A DNA stretch of 39,450 nt from CAYUWH01 sp964448615 (GCA_964448615.1 CAYUWH010000013.1:1-39450); one strand, 5' to 3'. Positions 15,988-25,003 are shown, counted from the first letter of the stretch. The notes: a model not told the origin generated them from the letters alone. Made by a program: numbers and translations.

Positions 15988-17337
15988 TCAATCTCTCACG
16001 AAGACCTCCTGCGCGACTCTGTGCCCGCGATCTTCCGCGTTCTCACGACGCAAGCAGAGGGACGTCAGGAGCCAGAATCCTCCAACCACATACAACATCG
16101 CAGGAATCAACAGCAACGGGATGGCGCTGATCAGCGGCACCGTCATGCCGGTCAATTCGCCCAGTGTGCGCGGATGCCAAGGAAGCATGTCCGGCAGCGT
16201 GACCATGAAATTGAACATGCCGTGCAACACGATCGCGAGCACGATACCCGTCGTCAATACCACGGTGCGGTAGACTGTCAGTTCGCGCACCCCGAACCAT
16301 GCATGCAAACGCGAAAGCAACGGGTGCGGCTTGTGTTGCGCCTCCAGTTCACTCAAATACGGACCGGCAAATACGGAAAGTCCGAGTGCGTAGCCCATAA
16401 TCCCCGTGGAGAGAATGTGCACCATCGTGGTGAGTACAGATCGACCGAGCATATTACTGAAGAATCCGAGCACATCGGGCTGCTGACTCTTCATCAGAAA
16501 GTCTCGGACGAATCCACCGAAGTACGCGGGATTGACGATGTTCTCTGCAAAGGCGAACCCGATCGCCACGATGATCGCCAATTCGATGCCATCATCGATA
16601 CTGCGCAATAACGGCTTGCCGCTATGGCTCAGCGCCCAGAATTTACTGATTTCTTCAATGATGCCGACGATCATAAAGGAGACCAGCGACGTCATGATCA
16701 AGGATTGCGTACCGCCGCCCGTCGCGAGCTGACCCGTCACAAATCCATGCGAAGATTGGCTGAAACTTTCGGGAGTGATGCGGAAGAGGAAAAACTGGAA
16801 TTCCGCGCCGCGACGGACGAGCAAGTCGTAAAAGAGAATCGGCACGGTCGACAGCATGCCGGAGAAGAACATCAGCAATACCACCCCGATACGTTCGGCA
16901 TGATACTTCAGGAAGAGCAAGCACCAGACTGCCGCCGGCACCAGCGCGAGTCCGATTGAGTACAATTGAATCGTACGCATCTCGGGCGATTGCTGCGAGA
17001 GCGTGTAATACGCGATCCAGAAGATGAACACACCAAGCATTGTCGCCTTTGTTCCTGTTTCCCATGGTCCGAACAATGCTTTCCATCCCCCGATTAAGAG
17101 GAGAATCGCAAGCGCCATCGCGTAGGGGCTCTGGGCCACAATCGGAGTGCCAAACCAGCGGCCGATCTGAATGAGGACAAGCGACAACAGCGATCCGGCG
17201 ATGCATCCTGCAAGCAAGTGCGTCTTTATTCCTTGAGAACGCTTGCGGAGATCAAACAGTGCAAACGGCAGGAGCACGCCGAGGATGATCAGGGCTTGCC
17301 AGAGCGATAATTCAGCCAGTGAACTGAGTGACCACAT
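15988..17337 (-). CDS. PrsW-family intramembrane glutamic-type protease
   Basis: A polytopic membrane protein of 449 residues with about ten hydrophobic segments. The PrsW motifs are all present: EEISK (Glu228, Glu229, Lys232), FAFAEN (Glu265, Asn266), HILSTGIMG (His307) and HGMFNF (His372). PrsW in Bacillus cleaves an anti-sigma factor; many relatives have unknown substrates, and no anti-sigma gene is next to this one. An extended -10 box (TGCTACAAT) ends 8 nt before the ATG, predicting a leaderless mRNA. The S41 protease gene follows on the same strand but has its own promoter. Confidence 0.9.
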   Translation of the reverse strand: MWSLSSLAELSLWQALIILGVLLPFALFDLRKRSQGIKTHLLAGCIAGSLLSLVLIQIGRWFGTPIVAQSPYAMALAILLLIGGWKALFGPWETGTKATMLGVFIFWIAYYTLSQQSPEMRTIQLYSIGLALVPAAVWCLLFLKYHAERIGVVLLMFFSGMLSTVPILFYDLLVRRGAEFQFFLFRITPESFSQSSHGFVTGQLATGGGTQSLIMTSLVSFMIVGIIEEISKFWALSHSGKPLLRSIDDGIELAIIVAIGFAFAENIVNPAYFGGFVRDFLMKSQQPDVLGFFSNMLGRSVLTTMVHILSTGIMGYALGLSVFAGPYLSELEAQHKPHPLLSRLHAWFGVRELTVYRTVVLTTGIVLAIVLHGMFNFMVTLPDMLPWHPRTLGELTGMTVPLISAIPLLLIPAMLYVVGGFWLLTSLCLRRENAEDRGHRVAQEVFVRD

Positions 17338-17345
17338 ATCATATT

Positions 17346-17354
17346 ATTGTAGCA
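17346..17354 (-). promoter_or_regulatory. Extended -10 promoter of the PrsW gene
   Basis: TGCTACAAT on the minus strand, ending 8 nt before the start codon at 17337. Transcription would start at or next to the ATG. Confidence 0.6.
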
Positions 17355-17385
17355 TATTTATTGGTATTGGGCAATGATCATATTC

Positions 17386-17420
17386 GGTGTAGAGACGTGC
17401 AATTTGCACGTCTCTACACC
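17386..17420. repeat. Perfect 17-bp inverted repeat
   Basis: GGTGTAGAGACGTGCAA (17386-17402), one central T, then the exact complement TTGCACGTCTCTACACC (17404-17420). Similar GTAGAGACGT...ACGTCTCTAC palindromes are dispersed in cyanobacterial and other environmental genomes. It lies just downstream of the helicase gene and upstream of the PrsW promoter, so it may terminate the helicase mRNA. Confidence 0.85.
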
Positions 17421-17459
17421 AGCCAATCATCATGATAACTCTCAAACCCGCGCGTAGAG

Positions 17460-20400
17460 CTAGTTGCCGTTCCCTAATCCTTCAAATTTCTTCTCATCAG
17501 CCTCCAATGCCGATTCATCTGCAATGCCGTCATTGATGAGATGGAACATTACGCGTTGATTGCGGAGATTCTCGCCTTGCACTTGATCATATGTTCCTTG
17601 CTCAAAGAATGCTTCATAGGCAGTGATCCAGGGGGATTCATCGTCCTGTTTCGGTTCACCCTTCCTCTTGTATTCCTCCCAGGTGCCATCATCTTGTTTG
17701 CGCACCCACTTCTGTTTCATGCGCTCGAGGAATCGTTTCGGATAACGAGCTTGCAATTGATAATATTGAACTGCCGCATGTGTTTGATGATGCGGATCAA
17801 TGCGATGCGTACGATCTTCAGCCTGAATATCTTCCTTGCAATCAGCAGGAAGATCATCATAAATCGTCGCCTTACCAGCCGTGAAAGTACTACCAACTGA
17901 ACCAGCTGCATACGTGGAGATCAGAATTTTTCGCTCAGGAAGATCTTGGAACGTGTGGCGTTCATAATCGAGAGCGCTCATTATTTTACCTTTATACATG
18001 CGTTTCTCTTTGCATCCCGCAGTTCGACCCGTGTAAAGAGAGGGTTGATGTTTCGCAAAGCGCTCAGCGTATTTCTGTGCCTGCGCTTCATACCTGCAGA
18101 AGATGACCACCTTTCGGCCTTCTTTAAGACACTTGCGAACAATGCGCTCCATCTGCCATGCCTTTGCATCTTCCCCGGAACGATCATTAATAAATTCAGG
18201 ATTGTTGATCGTCTGACGATATGCATGCATCTTTGCAAAACCGTCACTTGTCCGCAGTCCATCATCTTCATGGACCTGGTCCTTTGGAATATATTTTCCG
18301 TACTTACGACACCAAGCAGACCAATTCACGAACATTGCATAGAGTGAATCCGCCTGTTTTTCTGTCATCTCAAAAGAACCGATGGTATCCGGTGACACAC
18401 GTTCCTTCTTTGGTAGGCGATGCAACTGTTCTTCAAGAGCAAGTTTAGGATCAATTTCTTCCATCACTTCATGTTTGCGGAAACGAAGCGTGTATTGATC
18501 AAGAATGAGCTTCAATCTTGTAAGCGCTTTCGAATCATCGCTGGGAAATGCTTTGCGGAATGCTTCGTCACTACTGAATTCAGCCTTATCCGGATCAAGT
18601 GTGTGCAACATGCGTCGCAGTTCTACAGGATTACGCGCAAGAGTCGCTGTGACGTTAATTGCAAATTTGTGTTTCAACATTTTGGCACCTTTGCTTTGTT
18701 CACTGTGTTCATTTTTACGACTATGTGCTTCGTCATGCACGACAACCGTGTGCTCTCCGCTCACAAGTTCGAAACGCTCTTTGTCTCCTGTTTGCTGGAG
18801 GAATTGCACATTTGTCACCATGCGACGGTTTGTGCCTGAACGCAGAGCATCCTTTCGCTTTGCATGACTCCCATCATCAAGCACCAATAAATCAGGATCT
18901 TCCAAACATTTCTCCGCCTCTTCCTCCCAGGCACTCACAACTGTATTCGGTGCAAAGACGGAAACTTCTTGATCAGCCAATGCCGCCCAAATCGTACGCG
19001 TTTTTCCAAGCCCAGGATCGCTGCAAAGATTGATGCCCTTCTTTCCAGAATTAATCGCTTCACGGATTTTATAAACACAGTATTTTTGGAAGAACATCAA
19101 CTCTCCTTCTTTCACATTTGGAAATTGCATGTTGTTAATCCACTGGAAGTTACTCAACACTCGATCAAGCACTTCGAGAATGACTTTGTTTTTTGTTTTT
19201 TTGCGAAGCTGCTTCACATAGACCTCGCCATCCTTAAACGATCTACTAAATTTCTTAATGAGAAGTTTTTCCGTGCACTGTGCGAAGAATTCTTTCCTGC
19301 CTGGATCTACTGATATCTGCCTTGCCAGCGTATCTCCCAGAGCTCCCAACAATTGAATAAGCGCAGAGATATCTTCTACCTGTCCTGTTTGTTCTATTTC
19401 AAAACATAACTGTTCGCTTCGTGTTTTTTCTTCAGTTTGAACTCCCATAATTCTCACTGCGTTTTCACTTCCGATTTTTAGAGGAATTGTCACAGAAAAT
19501 GTTCCATCATTCTGCACGCGTACTCTGCGGTTCCAGGTGCCACTGAGAAATACATGCTGCGCACCGGGGGCTGAGCCTTGGATTGTGATAGTTGGCTCTT
19601 GGGTTTGCTCTGGGATCTCTGTTTTCAGAGTCGGATCAGCGATCATCTCAGGCCACTGCAAATACTGCCCTTCCTTATCTTGTGCATCATTGCCATAAAG
19701 ACCTCTAAAACTTCTAATAATCAGCTTATTAATTTCATCTTCACTTAAGTGAGAATGTGCAAACTGCAAATACATTTTCAACTTTGCTTCACCGCCTTCC
19801 TGATTTCGGAAAAAGGCAATCGCCTGCTCAAGATTAAGATGGGAAATCTGGATGAATTCTTCATCTTCTTTTTGAGATTTTACATCCATGAAAATCTTAA
19901 AATTTCTCCAACCATCGAACTTATTTGAAATAGCACTACATAAACCTGAATACCCATTCAGATTCAAATATTGCGAATCGCTCCACTGCTCTTCTGTAAG
20001 TTGTTCCTCAGCGAAAAGGCTCAGAAAATCTTCGCGAGTCTTATAGCTTATTATTCGTCGTGGCCACCCATCCTTCACTTCGAGGCCTATGAATTTTTTG
20101 AAGTTATCCCATCCATCGAAACGTTTATCTAATGCTTGTTGCAAGGCACTATATCCATTCTTATTGAGCCAACGTGAATTACTCCATTGCTGCTCCGTTA
20201 GATCTTCTTGTGCAAACAGAGCAAGAAGCTGTTCACGTGTTTCGCAGGCAGTAACACGCTCGGTCCATGGAATTTTCGCTTCAAGGCCCATGAATTTTTG
20301 GAAATTATCCATTTTTTTAAAACGCTTTTGCAGTGCAGACTTTAAACCTGGCTTATTTTCACCGAGCCATCTGGAATTACTCCATTGGTCTTCCGTCAAT

Positions 20401-21152
20401 CCTTCTTCTACAAATAGCGCAAGAAGCTGTTTACGTGTTTCGCAGGAGGCAACACGCGCGGTCCATGGAATTTTCGCGACTTTTTTGATCAACGGCATTT
20501 TCTTTTCAAGACCCATGAATCTCTTAAAATTGTCCCACTCAATAAAACGGTTTCGTAGTGCAGACCTTAAGCCTGCACGATTTGCGGCAAGCCAATTTGA
20601 ATTACTCCACTGGTCTTCCGTGAGGCCTTCTGTGGCAAACAGAGCAAGAAGCTGTTCACGTGTTTCGCAGGCAGTAACACGCTCGGTCCATGGAATTTTC
20701 GCTTCAAGGCCCATGAATCTCTTGAAATTGTCGAGACCTTGAAAATGTGAAGAGAGCGCTTGCGATAAAGACATGTATCTATTACGTTGCAAGAATCCTG
20801 AATTGCTCCACTGCTCCTCACTCAACCCTTCCTCCGCAAACAACCATAAAAAATCTTCCTTCGTTTCACACGCAGCAACTTTCTTTGGCCACGACAATTC
20901 TTTTACATCTTCTTCTTGAGTGACAGGGAAAAGTTTTTGTACCAATGTTCTTGTGCGACCAATCGCTGCGTTCACTTTCTTCGCTTTTCCACCATCAAGT
21001 GCCTCATTCAACTGCTCTAATGTCTCTCCAACTCGCTGCGCAATAGTTTCATCTTCCGTTAATTTTCTCGCACGATTAATTCCTCTCACTAACTCCTTGC
21101 GATCAGAAAGTTCTGCATCTGCCAATTTGCGTGCTAATTCCATCGTATCCAT
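17460..21152 (-). CDS. SNF2-type helicase with five N-terminal repeats and an Ig-like bead
   Basis: A large 1230-residue soluble protein. Residues 1-85 are helical. Residues about 88-424 hold five repeats of 62-70 residues with the pattern W-x4-(S/A)CETR-(E/K)-x2-LALF-x2-E-x-LTE-x2-WSNS...L...F-x2-W(D/R)NFK-x-F-M-G-LE. Residues 517-590 look like an Ig-like beta domain (GSAPGAQHVFLSGTW, NDGTFSVTIPL), usually found in secreted proteins. The SF2/SNF2 core follows: Walker A SDPGLGKTRT (711-720), motif II HDEAH (806-810), motif III-like NVTATLARN (833-841), then the second lobe with VVIFCRYEAQAQKYAERF (1015-1032), STYAAGSVGSTFTAG (1079-1093) and motif VI QAEDRTHRIDP (1110-1120). So it should be a DNA-dependent ATPase that remodels protein-DNA complexes. 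The gene is more A+T-rich than its neighbours and stands alone, which suggests transfer. No nuclease domain is seen. Confidence 0.88.
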   Translation of the reverse strand: MDTMELARKLADAELSDRKELVRGINRARKLTEDETIAQRVGETLEQLNEALDGGKAKKVNAAIGRTRTLVQKLFPVTQEEDVKELSWPKKVAACETKEDFLWLFAEEGLSEEQWSNSGFLQRNRYMSLSQALSSHFQGLDNFKRFMGLEAKIPWTERVTACETREQLLALFATEGLTEDQWSNSNWLAANRAGLRSALRNRFIEWDNFKRFMGLEKKMPLIKKVAKIPWTARVASCETRKQLLALFVEEGLTEDQWSNSRWLGENKPGLKSALQKRFKKMDNFQKFMGLEAKIPWTERVTACETREQLLALFAQEDLTEQQWSNSRWLNKNGYSALQQALDKRFDGWDNFKKFIGLEVKDGWPRRIISYKTREDFLSLFAEEQLTEEQWSDSQYLNLNGYSGLCSAISNKFDGWRNFKIFMDVKSQKEDEEFIQISHLNLEQAIAFFRNQEGGEAKLKMYLQFAHSHLSEDEINKLIIRSFRGLYGNDAQDKEGQYLQWPEMIADPTLKTEIPEQTQEPTITIQGSAPGAQHVFLSGTWNRRVRVQNDGTFSVTIPLKIGSENAVRIMGVQTEEKTRSEQLCFEIEQTGQVEDISALIQLLGALGDTLARQISVDPGRKEFFAQCTEKLLIKKFSRSFKDGEVYVKQLRKKTKNKVILEVLDRVLSNFQWINNMQFPNVKEGELMFFQKYCVYKIREAINSGKKGINLCSDPGLGKTRTIWAALADQEVSVFAPNTVVSAWEEEAEKCLEDPDLLVLDDGSHAKRKDALRSGTNRRMVTNVQFLQQTGDKERFELVSGEHTVVVHDEAHSRKNEHSEQSKGAKMLKHKFAINVTATLARNPVELRRMLHTLDPDKAEFSSDEAFRKAFPSDDSKALTRLKLILDQYTLRFRKHEVMEEIDPKLALEEQLHRLPKKERVSPDTIGSFEMTEKQADSLYAMFVNWSAWCRKYGKYIPKDQVHEDDGLRTSDGFAKMHAYRQTINNPEFINDRSGEDAKAWQMERIVRKCLKEGRKVVIFCRYEAQAQKYAERFAKHQPSLYTGRTAGCKEKRMYKGKIMSALDYERHTFQDLPERKILISTYAAGSVGSTFTAGKATIYDDLPADCKEDIQAEDRTHRIDPHHQTHAAVQYYQLQARYPKRFLERMKQKWVRKQDDGTWEEYKRKGEPKQDDESPWITAYEAFFEQGTYDQVQGENLRNQRVMFHLINDGIADESALEADEKKFEGLGNGN
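20212..20295. repeat. 84-nt direct repeat, copy 1
   Basis: Identical to 20635-20718 over 84 nt, 423 nt apart, which equals two coding repeat units. This indicates a recent internal duplication or gene conversion in the helicase gene. Confidence 0.85.
20635..20718. repeat. 84-nt direct repeat, copy 2
   Basis: Second copy of the 84-nt identity at 20212-20295; both encode GLEAKIPWTERVTACETRE and the following LLALFA. Confidence 0.85.
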
Positions 21153-21177
21153 AACCCAGGCATTCTAAAATAAATGT

Positions 21178-21183
21178 AGTATA
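21178..21183 (-). promoter_or_regulatory. Possible -10 box of the helicase gene
   Basis: TATACT on the minus strand, 25 nt before the ATG. A TTGCAT lies 20 nt further upstream, a spacing longer than usual. The surrounding 120 nt between the divergent helicase and PMT genes are A+T-rich and hold nothing else I can name. Confidence 0.35.
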
Positions 21184-21237
21184 AATCAACTATTTTATGA
21201 TAAATGCAACCTTTGTAGACGGTTTGGCTGTTTAGAG

Positions 21238-21267
21238 TTGTCCAAGCACAATTACACTCTGTACACT
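21238..21267 (+). promoter_or_regulatory. Promoter of the PMT-type gene
   Basis: TTGTCC (21238-21243), an 18-nt spacer and TACACT (21262-21267). The ATG follows after 7 nt, so the transcript should be leaderless. Confidence 0.5.
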
Positions 21268-21274
21268 CCCGTCC

Positions 21275-22789
21275 ATGCAACTCTCCGAGCCAACCAAACG
21301 CCTCTGGAACCGGGAAAGTCTTCTCGCTTGCGTGTTCCTGATGGCGATCTCGTACTTTACGGTCGTCCATAACTTCTGGAATCCGCCAAACTTGTTCTGG
21401 GATGAGAACTACCACATCGCCAGCGCCCAGAAATATCTCAATGGCGTGTTCTTCATGGAGCCGCATCCCCCGCTCGGAAAATTGGTGATCGCTCTTGGCG
21501 AAAAACTGGTGAACATGAATCCCGTCGATAATCAATTTATCGGAACGGACTACGCTACCAATCCGCCCGCAGGATTTTCCTTCCTCGGCTATCGCCTATT
21601 CCCGGTACTTTTCGCATGGCTCACGGTGCCGCTGCTCTTCGGCATTTTCCTGTTACTGACTCGGCGATCACTATGGGCGATGCTGCTCAGCTTCCTCTAT
21701 ATCTTCGACAATGCACTGATGGTGCATGCGCGTTCCGCGATGTTGGAATCGACGATGCTGTTCTTCGGCGCCCTTTCGATCCTCGCGTTCCTGCTTGCGT
21801 GGGAATGGAAAGACAACAAGAAAACATTCCGCAATGCCGCACTGCTCTTCGGCGCCGGTTTCGCCGGCATTCTTGCCACCAAGGCCTTCGGGTTGATCCT
21901 CATTCTGTTCGTGCCCGCAATGCTGTGGATGCTGTGGCCGGACTGGAAGAAGGGCTTGAAATTCGCGGGCTGGGCCAGCATCACTTTCTTCGTGGTGTAC
22001 GCAGCCGTGTGGCAGACCCATTTTTCACTCGGCACACAGGTAAATCCAAGTCTGCCCGATCAGGGGCTCTATCAAGCTTCGGCGGAATACGAAACGATTC
22101 TCAAGGCAGGTACTACCAGCTCTCCCGCATCGTTCCGGGTGATGCTGCGTGATTCGCTGAACTTCGTGGGCCACTACCAGAAGGGTGTGCCGCGCTTGGA
22201 TCTCTGCAAAGCAGATGAAAACGGCAGTCCGTGGTTCTTCTGGCCGCTCGGCGCCCGCACCATCGACTATCGCTGGGAAACCCCGGACGGACACAGTTAT
22301 AAGTATTTGTATTTGGTCCCGAATCCCGTGGTCTGGGCACTGGGATTACTGGGGGTCATTCTGAGTATCATTCTTTTGGTGGGCTCACTCTTCTTCCCGG
22401 GAGCAAGCCAGGAATTGCGCTATCGCAACCTGATGCTGATCTTCCTTGGATTCTACGTTTCGTATCTCGCCGCGGTCAGTACCATCGATCGCGTAATGTA
22501 TCTCTACCACTACTTCCTGCCACTCTTCTTCAGCTTCATCTTATTTGCACTCGTCTTCATGGAGTTGCAGCAATTCGGAAAGTGGAAATTGCACGAAGAA
22601 CGCAAGACGACGATCTTGCTCGTGTTGGGCTCATTGATCTTCATCGGGTTCCAGTTCTTCCACGCCTTCACCTACTACGAGCCGCTGAACGACGAGCAAT
22701 TCCAGCGCCGCAACCTGTTGCAGCTCTGGGATATGAAATGCGTCCACTGCGATCGCAATAGTCCGCTGGTGGTACCGAGAAACTCTTGA
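21275..22789 (+). CDS. PMT-family protein mannosyltransferase (GT39)
   Basis: A 504-residue polytopic membrane enzyme that should transfer a mannose-type sugar from a polyprenyl-phosphate donor to Ser/Thr of exported proteins. The family's first-loop acidic pair is visible as FWDENYH (Asp43, Glu44) and is followed by the EPHPPLGK motif (62-69), both hallmarks of dolichyl-phosphate-mannose protein mannosyltransferases. About eleven transmembrane helices follow, and an outer loop with RWETPDGHSYKYLYL. It converges on a DPM1-like GT2, which could make the donor. The TGA stop is the first codon of a family A hairpin. Confidence 0.9.
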   Translation: MQLSEPTKRLWNRESLLACVFLMAISYFTVVHNFWNPPNLFWDENYHIASAQKYLNGVFFMEPHPPLGKLVIALGEKLVNMNPVDNQFIGTDYATNPPAGFSFLGYRLFPVLFAWLTVPLLFGIFLLLTRRSLWAMLLSFLYIFDNALMVHARSAMLESTMLFFGALSILAFLLAWEWKDNKKTFRNAALLFGAGFAGILATKAFGLILILFVPAMLWMLWPDWKKGLKFAGWASITFFVVYAAVWQTHFSLGTQVNPSLPDQGLYQASAEYETILKAGTTSSPASFRVMLRDSLNFVGHYQKGVPRLDLCKADENGSPWFFWPLGARTIDYRWETPDGHSYKYLYLVPNPVVWALGLLGVILSIILLVGSLFFPGASQELRYRNLMLIFLGFYVSYLAAVSTIDRVMYLYHYFLPLFFSFILFALVFMELQQFGKWKLHEERKTTILLVLGSLIFIGFQFFHAFTYYEPLNDEQFQRRNLLQLWDMKCVHCDRNSPLVVPRNS

Positions 22790-22909
22790 GGATGCCGAAG
22801 AAACCGAGGAGTCCGAAGAGTCAGAGGAATATGGTCAAAGATGCTTGAAAATCTGTATGACGTCCTTTCCTCGGCCTCTTCGGTATCGTCGGACTCCTCG
22901 GATTCCTCA
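22787..22909. repeat. Family A hairpin between PMT and DPM1-like genes
   Basis: The left arm begins with the PMT stop, TGAGGATGCCGAAGAAACC; the right arm, read on the minus strand, begins with the GT2 stop, TGAGGAATCCGAGGAGTCC. About 40 nt of unrelated sequence lies between the arms. Both convergent genes thus end inside the same element. Likely a bidirectional terminator. Confidence 0.8.
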
Positions 22910-23596
22910 ATCACGCGCCCATCGCAGATCCCACAACTCTTTGAACATGCGCAGGATCACTTTCACGGAACCACCGGTGGGAGTTCCGGCGCGGCGCGGG
23001 TAGTGCGGCACGTTCACCGTCGCCCACGGAATCCCCTGTCGCTTCAGCTTCAAAAACATTTCCGTGTTGAACAATTTCTCCACGCCATGCACCGGCCGGA
23101 TCTTCGGCCAGATCTCTTTCTTGAACATCTTCATCCCGCAGTTCACATCGCGTACCCAAAGGCCCAGCACGATGAAGTTCATCGCACCGAGAATTTTCCC
23201 GAACGTATTGCGCACAAAGGAATCCGCACGATGCGCGCGGCGTCCGGTCACGAACGGATAGTCACCGGTCTTTGCGAACAATTTCTCCAAATCCTCCGGC
23301 TTGAATTGTCCGTCGCTATCCATGAAGCCGATCCACTCGCACGTCGCGCTGTCGCAACCATCGCGGATGGCCACGCCGTACCCACCGTTTTTTTTACGCG
23401 TCACCACCTTCAGAAGACCGGGGAATTTCTTCTGCAATTCGTCCAGCATCTTCGGGGAGCGGTCTTTGGATCCGTCATCAACCACAATCAGCTCGCCCTT
23501 CGTGCCACTGGATTTCATCCAGGCTGCCGTCTCCTCGACGGTCTGTGTGATGTTCGCTTCCTCGTTATAGCAAGGAAGAATGAGAGAAAGATTCAT
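22907..23596 (-). CDS. GT2 glycosyltransferase, polyprenyl-phosphate mannose synthase-like
   Basis: A 229-residue GT-A enzyme resembling the catalytic domain of dolichol-phosphate mannose synthase (DPM1). The N-terminus is LSLILPCYNEEANITQTVEE, the nucleotide-sugar site VVDDGSKDRS, the metal site FMDSDGQFKPED, and later VTGRRAHRADSFVRNTFGKI, VRDVNCGMKMFKKE and PHYPRRAGTPTGGSVKV, all in the family order. No membrane helix follows, so it belongs to the soluble type. It would make the polyprenyl-P-sugar used by the neighbouring PMT and GT-C enzymes. The substrate sugar is inferred. Confidence 0.88.
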   Translation of the reverse strand: MNLSLILPCYNEEANITQTVEETAAWMKSSGTKGELIVVDDGSKDRSPKMLDELQKKFPGLLKVVTRKKNGGYGVAIRDGCDSATCEWIGFMDSDGQFKPEDLEKLFAKTGDYPFVTGRRAHRADSFVRNTFGKILGAMNFIVLGLWVRDVNCGMKMFKKEIWPKIRPVHGVEKLFNTEMFLKLKRQGIPWATVNVPHYPRRAGTPTGGSVKVILRMFKELWDLRWARD

Positions 23597-23704
23597 AAAG
23601 AGAAAGGATGAACGGTATGGTGCCTGCTTTCAGCTTGCTTTTCCACCCGTTTCTTTAAGAGAGACATGATGACATTGTAGACTGTTTTCATTCCCTTCTC
23701 TTAC

Positions 23705-25003
23705 ATGAAGCGTGCCAAGCATCAAGCAACCTCCGTTCGGTTTTTGCACCGATACGGTCAGATGATCACATTAGGATCGATCTTCCTACTGGGTTCAGTA
23801 CTGCGAATTCTGTACACGTTCGTCACCCCGATTGAGGTGCGCGGACACGATTACGACGGCCATCTTGCGTATATCAACCATGTTTTGACCCATTGGACGA
23901 TTCCGGCCGCCGCCGACAACATGCAATTTTATCATCCGCCGCTCTATTATTTTTTCACCGCCGGCCTCGCGGATATGCTGGGGATAGAGGAAGGATCAAC
24001 TGCATTGTCATCACTGATCCAATGGGAAGCCGCCGCATTCTCCATCGTGACACTCCTAATTGGAATTTGGATTTGTCGCATGCTGTTTTCGTGGCGTAAA
24101 GAACCGATCTCACTTGTGCTTTCGTCTCTCTGTATCGCAGTGTTTCCAAGCCTCATCTTCATCGCACCGCGTGTGAACAACGATGTGCTCTATCAAGTGT
24201 TCGCGTTTCTCTCGCTCGGGTTGTTGATCCGCTGGATGCAGAAACACGATCTTCGCATGTTGCTCCTGCTCGGACTCACGCTCGGGCTCGGGATGATCAC
24301 CAAGAGCAATAGCATCGTCCTCGCACTGCTCGCCCTCGCCTGCATCGCGGTACAGCGCTATCGCACGCCGCTGGTGTTTGTGCGGGATATCGCATCATTC
24401 CTCGGACTGATCATCGTCGTATGCGCATGGCTTCCCGCCTATCGCCTGCGCGAAGCACACGACGGCAAGGAGATGATCGTCGGCAACTATCAGCAACTCA
24501 CCAACTTCGTCGCGCGTGACGCCGTGCAATTGCTCTCCTTCCGTCCCACTGCGCTGCTCCGTGAACCGTATAACGATCCGTTCTCGCAGGATCCGCAGCG
24601 CCAATATTTCTGGGAATATTTGTATCGCTCCGCACTCACCGGTGAATTCCATTTTGGAGAAACCGCCAAACCCTACGTGCTGTTGATGCTGATGTTCAGC
24701 CTGCTCCTGCTTCCGTTTGTGATGCTCGAGATTGGGCATGATGCCGTGCGCCGGCGATGGGAACTTGCTCCGCTGTGGGGCGGATTCTTATTGATATTGG
24801 CAGTGCACGTCGTCTTTCGCATTTCGTTTCCGTACAGCTCTTCGCAAGATTTCCGGTACTCACTCCCCCTGATTCCGCTTGTTGCGTATTACGCCGTACG
24901 CACGCCGATGATCTGGAAACAGAGCGTACTGACACGGCGCTTGCTCAGCGCGGGATTCGTCGTGGCGTGTACGGGGTTTTTGATGACCGTAAGTATGGCT
25001 TAA
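23705..25003 (+). CDS. GT-C membrane glycosyltransferase (ArnT/GT39-like)
   Basis: A 432-residue polytopic membrane protein. After the first helix comes the acidic loop VRGHDYDGHLAYI, then MQFYHPPLYYF, the usual GT-C donor/acceptor loop with its HPP motif. Late in the protein FPYSSSQDFRYSLPL recalls the conserved end of the family. It should use a polyprenyl-phosphate sugar on the outer face of the membrane. It is a clear paralogue of the gene at 26445-27755 (VRGYDTNGHIEYI, HQPPLYYF, RQYFWEYL, PYSANQDFRFS). It converges on another GT-C gene with a family C repeat at the junction. Confidence 0.82.
   Translation: MKRAKHQATSVRFLHRYGQMITLGSIFLLGSVLRILYTFVTPIEVRGHDYDGHLAYINHVLTHWTIPAAADNMQFYHPPLYYFFTAGLADMLGIEEGSTALSSLIQWEAAAFSIVTLLIGIWICRMLFSWRKEPISLVLSSLCIAVFPSLIFIAPRVNNDVLYQVFAFLSLGLLIRWMQKHDLRMLLLLGLTLGLGMITKSNSIVLALLALACIAVQRYRTPLVFVRDIASFLGLIIVVCAWLPAYRLREAHDGKEMIVGNYQQLTNFVARDAVQLLSFRPTALLREPYNDPFSQDPQRQYFWEYLYRSALTGEFHFGETAKPYVLLMLMFSLLLLPFVMLEIGHDAVRRRWELAPLWGGFLLILAVHVVFRISFPYSSSQDFRYSLPLIPLVAYYAVRTPMIWKQSVLTRRLLSAGFVVACTGFLMTVSMA

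Larger units (their letters stand above)
19881..20891 (-). repeat. Five tandem coding repeats in the helicase gene
   Basis: These encode residues about 88-424. Units start near residues 88, 153, 228, 294 and 361; the third is preceded by a 12-residue insertion. The shape (charged helix, WSNS turn, second helix, GWDNF-x-GLE ending) resembles small DNA-binding repeat modules such as those next to homing endonucleases. That resemblance is only a guess from layout. Confidence 0.8.

Noticed and set aside
19881..20891. Possible CRISPR array from regularly spaced similar sequences
   Set aside because: The repeats are in-frame coding units of the helicase with diverged, not unique-spacer, sequence between them. 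The Cys-rich gene (32.3-33.4 kb) was rejected for the same reason.
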